Positions 26,190 through 34,039 of a DNA stretch of 64,000 nt are shown in pieces. The stretch is from CAVTJL01 sp963752325 (lineage in GTDB: Bacteria > Pseudomonadota > Alphaproteobacteria > Geminicoccales > Geminicoccaceae). Location of the stretch: positions 62,001-126,000 of the forward strand of contig CAVVXU010000007.1 of assembly GCA_963752325.1 (NCBI GenBank). Reading direction: 5' to 3'. Each line of letters opens with the position of its first letter. Position 1 is the first letter of the stretch. A program made the translations under genes and the position numbers. A model generated the notes under the pieces. That model did no database searches. It was not told the DNA's origin and saw nothing but the letters and a program-made list of their open reading frames with translations.

Positions 26190-26854
26190 TCGGCGGCGGT
26201 CTTTGTCGCCCCCACGTTGCGAAGCGTCGCGAGGATCTCCTCGGGCGCCAGCCGCGTCCGGTAGTCGACATCGACGAAGGCCAGCGCGATGCGCCGGTCC
26301 GGCCCGACCACGTAGGTGGCGGGCACCGGCAGCTCCCAGCTCTCGTCCCCGTTGATCGTGGGGAGCGCCTTGCCGTTCGCCCGCATGGCCTGGCGCAGCT
26401 CCTCGGCGAGGGAGAAGACGAGGCCGAAGGAGCGGGCGACGGCGTTGCCGGCGTCGCTCAGCACGTCGAAGGTGAGGGCGCTTTTCTCTCGGGTCGAGAG
26501 CGATTCGTCGGGAAGCTGCGGCGAGATCGCGACGAGGCGACCGCCAAGGGCGGTGATCTCGGGCAGAATTTCCTGATAGGCGCGGAGCTGGATGTTGCAG
26601 TAGGGGCACCAGCCACCCCGGTAGAAGGTCACGACCACCGGGCCGTGTCTCAGCAGGTCGGTCAGCCCGATTTCTCGGCCGTCCACCCCGGGCAAGGCGA
26701 AGTCCGGCGCCAGGTCGCCGGCGCGGAGCGCGCTGTCGAGCACGCCGCTCGCCCGCAGCTCGCCGATCTTGGCCTCGTAGAGCGCCACCCGCTCGGCCGG
26801 CGCGGTGCGCTCGAACTGTGCCCGGAAGTCGGCGAGCTCCTGCTGCATTTCCAT
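26186..26854 (-). CDS. Peroxiredoxin-like (AhpC/TSA) family protein
   Basis: This is a 222-residue thioredoxin-fold protein with a helical N-terminal extension (about 1-45). The active site YRGGWCPYCNIQL carries C83 and C86, a CxxC rather than the single peroxidatic Cys of classical AhpC, as in the peroxiredoxin-like group. LAPDFALPGVDG and ATYVVGPDRRIALAFVDVDY are other landmarks. It is divergent from a TetR regulator across 163 bp with a dyad in between, so TetR control of this gene and the coupled EamA exporter is plausible. Physiological substrates are not known. Confidence 0.9.
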   Translation of the reverse strand: MEMQQELADFRAQFERTAPAERVALYEAKIGELRASGVLDSALRAGDLAPDFALPGVDGREIGLTDLLRHGPVVVTFYRGGWCPYCNIQLRAYQEILPEITALGGRLVAISPQLPDESLSTREKSALTFDVLSDAGNAVARSFGLVFSLAEELRQAMRANGKALPTINGDESWELPVPATYVVGPDRRIALAFVDVDYRTRLAPEEILATLRNVGATKTAAE

Positions 26855-26929
26855 GGGATCGCTCCTTGTGCGCGCCGCTCTTCACGCGTCGTCGGGCCCC
26901 CGAGCCCAGTGTGCGGGGAGCGACGGTTG

Positions 26930-26955
26930 CATTTTAGATCACTCGCTATAAAATG
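26930..26955. promoter_or_regulatory. Candidate TetR operator in the divergent spacer
   Basis: CATTTTA and TAAAATG form a perfect 7-bp inverted repeat around a 12-bp centre. This is an AT-rich island in an otherwise GC-rich spacer between the tetR-like gene and the peroxiredoxin-like gene. The position and size suit a dimeric TetR repressor controlling both directions. Confidence 0.45.
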
Positions 26956-27017
26956 TCTCATCCTATACTGGATGGCAACCCTCCTTTGGGGGTCGGGACG
27001 ACGGAGGAGAGAGCCGG

Positions 27018-27632
27018 ATGGCGCGGCCGAGGGAGTTCGACGAGACGGCCGTTCTCGAGGCGGCCGCCCAGTGCTTCTGGGCGCGGGGCTACGAGGCGAC
27101 CTCGGTTCGCGATCTCGCGCTCAAGATGGGGATCACCGGCGCCAGCCTCTACAACGCCTTCGGCGACAAGGGCTCCTTGTATCGGCGGGCGCTCGAGCAC
27201 TATGTCGAGCAGAGCGTGGGCGATCGCCTGCGGCGGATCGAGGGGCGGCTGCCGCCCCGGGAAGCGATTGCGGCCTTCCTGCACGAGCTCATCGAGCGCT
27301 CGCTGGCCGACGGGCAGCGCAGGGGCTGCATGCTGGTGAACGCGGCGCTGGAGCTGCCCTCCCACGATCCCGAGCTCGAGGGCGTGGTGGCCGGTGTCCT
27401 CGAGCGCATCGAGGCGTTCTTCCGCCGGTCCGTGGAGGCCGGTCAGCGGGACGGCACGATCACGCGATCGCAGTCGGCGGAAGATCTGGGCCGGCTGCTG
27501 CTGGGCGTGCTGCTCGGCATTCGCGTGCTCGCCCGCACGAGGCCCGAGCGCGCCCTCCTGGAGGGGCTCGTCCGGCCGGCGCTGGCACTGCTGGACGAGC
27601 GCGGCGCGGACGAGCGGCCGGCCGTTTCCTAG
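27018..27632 (+). CDS. TetR/AcrR-family transcriptional regulator
   Basis: This 204-residue regulator has the N-terminal TetR HTH: VLEAAAQCFWARGYEATSVR followed by DLALKMGITGASLYNAFGDK. The ligand domain includes RGCMLVNAALELPSHDPELE, characteristic of the group with a C-terminal TetR_C domain that often controls oxidoreductases or exporters. ATG at 27018 is preceded by GGAGGAGAG, a strong ribosome-binding site. It is divergent from the peroxiredoxin-like/EamA pair, the most likely target. The inducing ligand is unknown. Confidence 0.93.
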   Translation: MARPREFDETAVLEAAAQCFWARGYEATSVRDLALKMGITGASLYNAFGDKGSLYRRALEHYVEQSVGDRLRRIEGRLPPREAIAAFLHELIERSLADGQRRGCMLVNAALELPSHDPELEGVVAGVLERIEAFFRRSVEAGQRDGTITRSQSAEDLGRLLLGVLLGIRVLARTRPERALLEGLVRPALALLDERGADERPAVS

Positions 27633-27659
27633 CCGGCGCCCGGAGAGGTCACGCGCGGG

Positions 27660-28769
27660 TCATTCGACCAGCATCGTGAGCTCGTTGACGCAGCGGGCGC
27701 CGACCGCCTCCCAGTCCCAGTCGATCCCGATGCCCGGCTCCTCGGGTGGGATCGCGTAGCCGTCCTGGATCGTCACCTGGCGGAGCGTCAGATCGTCGAG
27801 CTGCGGGATGTACTCGACCCAGCGGCCGTTCGGCACGGCGGCGGCCAGCGAGACATGCAGCTCCATCAGGAAATGGGGGCAGATCGGCATGTTGAAGGCC
27901 TCGGTGACGTGCGCCGCCTTGAGCCAGGGCGTGATGCCGCCGATGCGCCCGCACTCCGCCTGCATGATCGAGCAGCCGCCCTGCTGGAGATACTCGCGGA
28001 CATGGCTGAGGGCGTAGATCGATTCGCCGACCGCGATGGGGAGCGAGGTGGAGCGGCAGAGGCGGACGTGGCCGCCCAGGTCCTCGGCCGGCATCGGCTC
28101 CTCGAACCAGGCGACGTCGTAGGGCTCGAGGAGGCGTGCCCGGCGGATCGCCTCGTCCACGGTCAGCGCCTGGTTGGCGTCGGTCATGACCTCGAAGTCC
28201 GGCCCGACCGCCTCGCGCACCGCCCTGATGCGCCGCGCATCCTCCTGGCCCGTGGGCTTGCCGATCTTCACCTTGCAGCCCTTGAAGCCCCGCTCCTTGG
28301 CCGCGATGGCCTCCTCGACCAGCTCGGTCTCGGAGAGCTGCAGCCAGCCGCCCTCGGTCGAGTAGACCGGCACCATCTCCTGGGCACCACCCGCCATGAC
28401 ATAGAGCGGCAGGCCCGCGCGCCTGCAGCGCAGGTCCCAGAGCGCCGTGTCGACAGCGGCGAGGGCCAGCGAGGTGATGGCGCCGACCGAGGTGGCGTGG
28501 GTCTTGAAGAGAAGGGTCTTCCAGATGTCCTCGACCATGTCGGCGTCGCGGCCGATCAGCTCGGGCGCCAGATGGTCGTGGAGCAGGCGGACGATCGAGG
28601 AGCCGCCGGTGCCGATCGTGTAGCAGTAGCCGGCACCCACCGCCCCCTCGCTGTCGGTGATACGCACGATCGGCGTCTCCTGGCTGGTGAAGGCCTGGAT
28701 GGCGTCGGTGCGGACGACCTTGGGCGCCAGATCCACCATCATGATCTCGACGCGCTCGATCGCGGGCAT
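27660..28769 (-). CDS. Mandelate racemase / muconate lactonizing enzyme family protein
   Basis: This enolase-superfamily enzyme has about 369 residues. The N-terminal capping domain (MPAIERVEIMMVDLAPKVVR) is followed by the barrel: GCKVKIGKP with the KxK-like catalytic lysine, FEVMTDANQALT with the metal-binding Asp, VAWFEEPMPAED with Glu, and LPIAVGE with the third metal ligand. ICPHFLMELHVSLAAA carries the His typical of the mandelate racemase group. The substrate is probably an acid sugar or related hydroxy acid but cannot be read from the sequence. ATG at 28769 follows AGGAGGAA-like GGGGAGGAAAAGAGC. The neighbouring TetR gene is convergent. Confidence 0.9.
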   Translation of the reverse strand: MPAIERVEIMMVDLAPKVVRTDAIQAFTSQETPIVRITDSEGAVGAGYCYTIGTGGSSIVRLLHDHLAPELIGRDADMVEDIWKTLLFKTHATSVGAITSLALAAVDTALWDLRCRRAGLPLYVMAGGAQEMVPVYSTEGGWLQLSETELVEEAIAAKERGFKGCKVKIGKPTGQEDARRIRAVREAVGPDFEVMTDANQALTVDEAIRRARLLEPYDVAWFEEPMPAEDLGGHVRLCRSTSLPIAVGESIYALSHVREYLQQGGCSIMQAECGRIGGITPWLKAAHVTEAFNMPICPHFLMELHVSLAAAVPNGRWVEYIPQLDDLTLRQVTIQDGYAIPPEEPGIGIDWDWEAVGARCVNELTMLVE

Positions 28770-28850
28770 GCTCTTTTCCTCCCCGGCTTGCGACGTTGCC
28801 CGCACTCTGCGGCTGCATCCGGGCTGGCGCAACCGTGCGGACAGGGCAGA

Positions 28851-29918
28851 TCAGGTGCGCGGCGGCGGAAGAGGCTTGGGTGCGAGCTCGTCGTAGCGGC
28901 GCCAGCGATAAACGAGCGCCGAGAGGCCCCAGCTCAGGATGAAGATGCCGATGACCAGAAAGCCGAGATTGCCGAGGTCGTCGTTGAGGTTGCTGATGAC
29001 GCTCCAGACCCCGCCCTCGAGGCCCAGCTTGTCCACGAGGAGCCCGCCGGCCTCGATGCCGCCGATCAGGAGCGCCACCATGACCGAGATCGAGGTGATG
29101 GTGAGGTTGTACCAGAGCTTGCGGACCGGATTGACGAAGGCCCAGCCATAGGCGCCCACCATCATGGCGCTGTCGGTGGTGTCGACGAGCGCCATGCCCA
29201 CCGTGAAGAGCAGGGGGAAGATCATGGTGGCCCAAAAGGACATGCCGCGCGCCGCCTGGGCCGCCGAGATGCCCAAAAGCCCGATCTCGGTCGCGGTGTC
29301 GAAGCCCAAGCCGAACAGGAACCCCAAGGGATACATGTGCCAGCTGCGGGTGACGACACGGAAGACGGGGCGGAAGATACGGGCCAGAAAACCGCGCTGG
29401 GCAAGAAGGATGTCGAGGTCGTCCTCGACCAGCGCGCCGCCGCGGCGTACCCGCTGGAACACCTTCCAGACGGCTTTCAGGATCACGAGATTCGCGACGC
29501 CGATCAGCAGCAGAAAGAGGGCAGAGACGGTCGTGCCGATCACGCCGCCCACCTCGTGGAACCAGTCGAACTGGGCCTGCATGGCCACGGCCGCGACGGC
29601 GATGCCGGCCGCGGCCAGGATCACGACCGTCGAGTGGCCGAGCGAGAAGAAGAGGCCGACGAAGACCGGCCTTTGCCCGTCCTGCATGAGCTTGCGGACG
29701 ACATTGTCGATGGCGGCGATGTGGTCGGCGTCGACGGCGTGGCGCAGCCCGAAGACGTAGGCGAGGAAGGCCGTGCCCAGCAGCACCGGATGACCGGCGA
29801 ACATCACCCAGGCGCAAAGCCAGGCGCCGACGTTCGCGCCAACGAGCATCGCGTAGAAGATCGTCATCCTGAGACGCGGCCCTGGCGCATGGTGATCGAG
29901 CAGCTGGCGAACGGACAT
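28851..29918 (-). CDS. Nickel/cobalt transporter, NiCoT family
   Basis: This 355-residue inner-membrane permease takes up Ni2+ or Co2+. The family signature RHAVDADHIAAIDN (H-x4-D-H) is present, as are LFFSLGHSTVV, LGFDTATEIGLL and MALVDTTDSAMM. Eight helices are expected, including TIFYAMLVGANVGAWLCAWV. No urease, hydrogenase or cobalamin genes lie nearby, so the metal preference is open. It lies 81 bp upstream of the enolase-superfamily gene. The long open frame on the opposite strand across both genes is a composition artefact. Confidence 0.93.
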   Translation of the reverse strand: MSVRQLLDHHAPGPRLRMTIFYAMLVGANVGAWLCAWVMFAGHPVLLGTAFLAYVFGLRHAVDADHIAAIDNVVRKLMQDGQRPVFVGLFFSLGHSTVVILAAAGIAVAAVAMQAQFDWFHEVGGVIGTTVSALFLLLIGVANLVILKAVWKVFQRVRRGGALVEDDLDILLAQRGFLARIFRPVFRVVTRSWHMYPLGFLFGLGFDTATEIGLLGISAAQAARGMSFWATMIFPLLFTVGMALVDTTDSAMMVGAYGWAFVNPVRKLWYNLTITSISVMVALLIGGIEAGGLLVDKLGLEGGVWSVISNLNDDLGNLGFLVIGIFILSWGLSALVYRWRRYDELAPKPLPPPRT

Positions 29919-30076
29919 GGGCAGCTATCCTTGCCTCACGGTCCGATGCCGGCGCACGCGCACCTCCCACTCTCTTCTCGCGCTGACGAGCGCCTCTGCC
30001 AGCCACCAGAGTGCCCGGGCGATCCGAGCCTCGTCAATGCCCAAGGCCGTGCATCTGCCGTGCCGAGGGAGCGCCC

Positions 30077-31249
30077 TCAGTCGCGGCCATCGAGCGTCAG
30101 ATCGAAGGTCCGCACGCAGTCACCAACTTCCGGACGCTCGAAGATCTCGGGATAGCGGAGCGTGCGGACCGCATCGTTGTAGCCCGCCTCCCAGTGATCC
30201 ATCATGCTCAGGCGCGAGAACTCATAGTCCTTGGCATGGTTCTCGTAGTTCTTGGAGCGATAGATGAGGTGGACGATATTGTAGACGACCTCACTCGCCA
30301 TCGGCCGGAGCATTGCCGCCTCATGCGAGTCGGCAAGCTCGGGGGGCAGCTTGTCCAAGAGGGCGGCCACGGCACGGCGCGCCTGCTGCAGCGTCCTCAT
30401 GAAATCGGTGTTCTGGCGCGTCCGGCTGGAGTAGCGGATCTCCTTGCCTCGCTCCTCGACCTCGAAGAGATCCCGAGGGAGATTGCCTCGGGCGCTCCAA
30501 AGGTCGACCTGGAATGCCAGCGTGTCCTGCCGGGGCGTGGCCTCCAGCACCCACTGCAGCGGCGTGTTCGAGACCATGCCTCCATCCCAATAGAGCTCCC
30601 CGTCGATCTCCACGGCTGGAAAGCCTGGAGGAAGCGCGCCGCTCGCCATCACGTGCTCGGCACGGATGTGATGGGTACGATTGTCGAAGTAGGTGAAGTT
30701 CCCGCTCCTGACGTTCACGGCCCCGACAGAAAAGCGCATAGGCGACTTGTTGATGCGGTCGAAGTCCACGAACCGCTCAAGCGTGCTCTTGAGCTCGCTC
30801 GTGTCGTAGAAGCTCGTGGCGCCGGCGCTGCCAGGGAGCTGCAGAAAGGGTGGGGGCAGCCGCGGCGCGTAGAACCCCGGCTGGCCGCGGACCATGCTCA
30901 CCGTCGAGCTGAGCCCGCTGAAGAGGCTGCGCGGCAGATCGCCATCGAGCAGATGTGCCAGCTGCTCATGCGCCGTGGTGTACTTCAGGTCCGTCGTGAT
31001 GGCTTCCCAAAACGCCTTCAGCCGCTCCACGCGCTTCTCGGGTGGGTTGCCGGCGATGAGGGCGCAGTTGAGCGCGCCGATCGAGATGCCCGCGATCCAG
31101 TCGGGCTCCAGCTCCGCCTCGCTCAGAGCCTGATAGACACCGGCCTGATACGAGCCGAGGGCCCCACCGCCCTGCAGTACCAGCGCCACACAGGCGAAGG
31201 GCGGGCGCTCGGTGGCCCTGTGGCTCTTCCGTTGCGGTCGGCGTGCCAT
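30077..31249 (-). CDS. Patatin-like phospholipase (DUF3734 group)
   Basis: This 390-residue protein carries the patatin serine/aspartate dyad. The oxyanion loop is LVLQGGGALGSYQAGVYQAL, the nucleophile elbow GISIGAL places Ser56, and YWDGGMVSNTP places Asp222. The C-terminal region (RQNTDFMRTLQQARRAVAAL and MMDHWEAGYNDAVRTL) is the DUF3734 extension seen in alphaproteobacterial patatins. No signal peptide is seen, so it is probably cytosolic. It lies 33 bp downstream of a hydroxyacid dehydrogenase gene on the same strand. Lipid acyl hydrolase activity is expected; a link to polyhydroxyalkanoate metabolism occurs in some relatives but is not shown here. Confidence 0.9.
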   Translation of the reverse strand: MARRPQRKSHRATERPPFACVALVLQGGGALGSYQAGVYQALSEAELEPDWIAGISIGALNCALIAGNPPEKRVERLKAFWEAITTDLKYTTAHEQLAHLLDGDLPRSLFSGLSSTVSMVRGQPGFYAPRLPPPFLQLPGSAGATSFYDTSELKSTLERFVDFDRINKSPMRFSVGAVNVRSGNFTYFDNRTHHIRAEHVMASGALPPGFPAVEIDGELYWDGGMVSNTPLQWVLEATPRQDTLAFQVDLWSARGNLPRDLFEVEERGKEIRYSSRTRQNTDFMRTLQQARRAVAALLDKLPPELADSHEAAMLRPMASEVVYNIVHLIYRSKNYENHAKDYEFSRLSMMDHWEAGYNDAVRTLRYPEIFERPEVGDCVRTFDLTLDGRD

Positions 31250-31282
31250 GCGCGCTCCTCGGCCGTTGGATCGGTCGGCGGC

Positions 31283-32224
31283 TCAGACGACGGGTGTCAG
31301 AAGCGGCCTGCCAGCGAAGTGGGCAGCGAGATTGTCGACGACGAGCTGGGCCATCGCATCACGTGTCTCGACCGTTCCGCTCGCCGCGTGCGGCTGGAGG
31401 ATCACATGGTCGAGCTCCAGCAGCGCTTCGGGCACGTTGGGCTCGTCGGCGAAGACATCGAGGGCGGCACCGGCGATCCGCCGCTCGACCAACGCCGTCA
31501 CCAGGGCCGGCTCATCGACCACCGACCCGCGAGCGATGTTGACGAGATAGCCCTCGGGACCCAGCGCATCCAGAACCTCCGCCGTCACGATCGCCCGCGT
31601 CTCGGCGCCGCCGGGAAGGCAGAGGGCGAGCACGTCCGCATCGCGGGCCATGTCGACGAGGCTGTCATAGTAGCGATGGCTCACGTCCGACTGGGGCCGA
31701 CGACCGTGATAGGTCACCTTCATGCCAAGCAGCTCGGCACGGCGCGCGAGGGCCCTGCCGATGCGACCCAGGCCGAGAATCCCCAGCGTCTTGTTCCGAG
31801 CGCAACGGGTGAGCGGCATGGTGCCTTCGCTCACCCATCGGCCATCGCGGACCCAGCGGTCCCCGGCTGGGATCTGACGCAGCAGCGACAGCATCAGCAC
31901 CAGGCCCATGTCGGCGACCTCATCGGTGAGGACGTCGGGTGTGTTGGTGATCGGCACACCGTGCTCGCGGCACGCGGCGTGGTCGATCGCGTCGGTGCCG
32001 ACACCGAAGCAGCTGACGATCTCGAGCGCAGGACAGCGCTCGATCAGGGCGCGCGTGGCGCCGCGCTCGCCGGTCGTCACGATCGCCCGCACCTTCGGCC
32101 CCACTTCGGCGACGAGCTTGTCGGGATCCGCAGCCGTGTAGAGGTGATGGACGGTGTAGGCCGCCTCGAGCTGGGCCATCTGGTCCGGCCGGTTCGGCCA
32201 GACGACGAGCACATCGGGCCCCAT
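31283..32224 (-). CDS. D-isomer specific 2-hydroxyacid dehydrogenase
   Basis: This NAD(P)-dependent dehydrogenase has about 313 residues. The cofactor motif is GLGRIGRALARR, with the catalytic triad in NIARGSVVDE (Arg), FADEPNVPE (Glu) and LQPHAASGT (His). NRRP-like HGRRPQSD after the second strand suggests NADP(H) preference. ATG at 32224 is chosen; a longer frame to 32434 lacks homology. It is divergent from the PNPOx-like gene. The substrate is probably hydroxypyruvate or glyoxylate, but this remains a guess. A second, different member of this family is at 39948-40934. Confidence 0.9.
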   Translation of the reverse strand: MGPDVLVVWPNRPDQMAQLEAAYTVHHLYTAADPDKLVAEVGPKVRAIVTTGERGATRALIERCPALEIVSCFGVGTDAIDHAACREHGVPITNTPDVLTDEVADMGLVLMLSLLRQIPAGDRWVRDGRWVSEGTMPLTRCARNKTLGILGLGRIGRALARRAELLGMKVTYHGRRPQSDVSHRYYDSLVDMARDADVLALCLPGGAETRAIVTAEVLDALGPEGYLVNIARGSVVDEPALVTALVERRIAGAALDVFADEPNVPEALLELDHVILQPHAASGTVETRDAMAQLVVDNLAAHFAGRPLLTPVV

Positions 32225-32439
32225 GTCCTGTTCTCCCTCAATGTCTGCTGCGCTGCATACGCGAGGAGGGAGGGTCCGGGGAAGGTGTCGGGGCCGGGAA
32301 AGTCGTCGGGCCACGCCGGTGCCTGCCCCGCCGGTCCCGGCCGCCGCTGCGAATGGCTCCACCTCAGCGCTTCGACTGGCGCTTGGTGATGGTCCACTTT
32401 GATCCAGATTGGGGCCGACAGCCACGGGGACCATGCTTC

Positions 32440-33132
32440 ATGACCGCCTATACGCCCGGCATCCGCTCGCGCGTCCGCCGCCTCCACGAGCGGGGCAGCT
32501 ACGACGTCGCCGCCATCAACGCCGTTCTCGATGCCGGCCTGATCGCGCATGTGGGCTATGTCATCGACGGCCAGCCTTTCGTGACGCCGACGGCCTATTG
32601 GCGCGAAGGCGAGCACGTCTACTGGCACGGCTCGTCGGCCAGCCGGATGCTGCGGACGGTGAGGGAAGGGGTGCCCGTCTGTCTGACCGTCACCCACCTG
32701 GACGGTCTTGTCCTCGCCCGCTCGGGATTTCACCACTCGATGAACTATCGCTCGGCGATGCTGTTCGGCCGGGCAGCGATCGTCGACGATCCGTCCGTCA
32801 AGGAGCGGGCGCTCGACGCCTTCGTCGACCGCATCCTTCCGGGCCGCAGGCCCGAGCTGCGGCCCCCGACGCCGCAGGAGCTGAAGGCAACGATGGTGGT
32901 GCGCATGACGATCGAGGAGGGCTCGGCCAAGGTCCGCGCCGGTCCGCCCAAGGATGACGAGGAGGACTATGCGCTGCCGGTCTGGGCAGGCGTGCTGCCC
33001 ATCCGGCAGACCCTGGGCGCGGCCGTTGCCGATCCGCGGCTTCCCGAGGCGACGCCCGTGCCCGAGCATGTGCGAAGCTTCGTAGGGTCCGAGACTTTCG
33101 ATGCCGCGTTGGCGAAGGTTGCCGCCGGGTAA
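32440..33132 (+). CDS. Pyridoxamine 5'-phosphate oxidase-family FMN-binding protein
   Basis: This protein of about 230 residues has the split-barrel flavin-reductase-like fold of the PNPOx superfamily (FMN/F420/heme-binding branch). Landmarks are IAHVGYVIDGQPFVTPTAYW, HVYWHGSSASRMLRTV, VCLTVTHLDGLVLARSGFHH and SMNYRSAMLFGRAAIVDD. The N-terminus RVRRLHERGSYD resembles that of NimA-like and related stress proteins. ATG at 32440 is preferred over an upstream in-frame extension. The reaction is unknown; it is not expected to be true PdxH. The gene is convergent with a GST gene. Confidence 0.85.
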   Translation: MTAYTPGIRSRVRRLHERGSYDVAAINAVLDAGLIAHVGYVIDGQPFVTPTAYWREGEHVYWHGSSASRMLRTVREGVPVCLTVTHLDGLVLARSGFHHSMNYRSAMLFGRAAIVDDPSVKERALDAFVDRILPGRRPELRPPTPQELKATMVVRMTIEEGSAKVRAGPPKDDEEDYALPVWAGVLPIRQTLGAAVADPRLPEATPVPEHVRSFVGSETFDAALAKVAAG

Positions 33133-33168
33133 GACGGCGCGCCGCCGTGCCGGTCGAGGTGCTGCTGC

Positions 33169-33807
33169 TCAGCCGAGCCTCGGCACGGTGGCCTCGGCGC
33201 TGGGCCGTGCTGCGAACCGGTCCAGCCAGCCCGCGACGCGCGAATGCTCGGCGAGGGCGGCGGTACCTTCCGGGGTTGCGCGGTAATAGTCGAGCACCGG
33301 CAGCAGGAAGAGATCGGCGAGGCTGACCTCGGCGCCGACGAGCCAGGGGCCTCCTTCCATGATCCGCTCGATCTCGGCGAGGCAGAGCCGGGCCTTGGGC
33401 TGGGCCTCGGCGACCGCGGCCTCGTCAGGGGTGCCGCCCATCATCGGCGTGATGACGCGCTGCACGAAGGTGATGGTGACCATCGACGCGTAGGCGTGGG
33501 AGTTGATGATGCCGATGATCTGGTCCATCCGCGCCGCGTCCCACGGATCGGACGGGGTGAGGTGCGGGCCGGGCAGGACGCGGTCGAGATAACGCACGAT
33601 GGCCGTCGTCTCGTAGAGCCTGTGGCCGTCGTGCTCGATGGCCGGCACCTGGCCGAAAGGCTGACGCGCGAGATGGGCCGGCTCCTTGGTCTCGCCCTTC
33701 AGAAGGTCGACCATGATCAGCTCGTAGGGCGCCCCCTTCTCCTCGAGCGCGAGCCGGACGGTGCGAGCATAGGTGCTGTAGAACGGGCCGAAGAGCCGAA
33801 TGGTCAT
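33169..33807 (-). CDS. Glutathione S-transferase family protein
   Basis: This is a second GST, 212 residues. The N-terminal thioredoxin-like domain contains LFGPFYSTYARTVRLALEEK, PFGQVPAIEHDGHRLYETTA with the cis-Pro, and YLDRVLPG. The helical domain includes GPWLVGAEVSLADLFLLPVL, with the conserved Asp of the N-capping box. ATG at 33807 (MTIRLFG) is chosen. It differs clearly from the YfcG-like GST at 24504. Detoxification or isomerase-type activity is possible; no pathway partner is adjacent. The upstream spacer toward ccoG is about 230 bp and divergent. Confidence 0.9.
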   Translation of the reverse strand: MTIRLFGPFYSTYARTVRLALEEKGAPYELIMVDLLKGETKEPAHLARQPFGQVPAIEHDGHRLYETTAIVRYLDRVLPGPHLTPSDPWDAARMDQIIGIINSHAYASMVTITFVQRVITPMMGGTPDEAAVAEAQPKARLCLAEIERIMEGGPWLVGAEVSLADLFLLPVLDYYRATPEGTAALAEHSRVAGWLDRFAARPSAEATVPRLG

Positions 33808-33950
33808 GGACGCCCCCACGTTGCGGTTTGGCGCGATCATAACAGCTCCATCCCGCGCTGCACCGGCATAGTGGGGCGCAGAGCCCGTGGTCGCGGAGCG
33901 GTGATGGCACCGGCACCGCGGCGACGCCCGAGGGGCTTTGCAGTCGCAGC

Positions 33951-33964
33951 TTGAGCCAGATCAA
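33951..33964 (+). promoter_or_regulatory. Probable FNR/FixK/Anr box upstream of ccoGHIS
   Basis: TTGAG-CCAG-ATCAA matches the TTGAT-N4-ATCAA consensus in nine of ten defined positions. It is about 76 bp before the ccoG start, a usual distance for class II activation by FNR or FixK. ccoGHIS operons are classically under such oxygen control. Confidence 0.65.
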
Positions 33965-34039
33965 TGAACGGGCCTCCATCGGCGGGGATTGTCGGAGGCC
34001 GGCGCATGGCGGTGCGCGGACGTATCTGGCAGGTGGTGA

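Noticed and set aside
27855..30155. Long plus-strand open frame (766 codons) opposite the enolase-superfamily and Ni/Co transporter genes
   Set aside because: Its translation is low-complexity His/Asp/Arg/Gly text with no domain. It mirrors two well-supported minus-strand genes, and GC-rich third positions keep the opposite strand open.
30011..32389. Long plus-strand open frame (792 codons) opposite the patatin and hydroxyacid dehydrogenase genes
   Set aside because: Same antisense artefact; both minus-strand genes have clear catalytic motifs.
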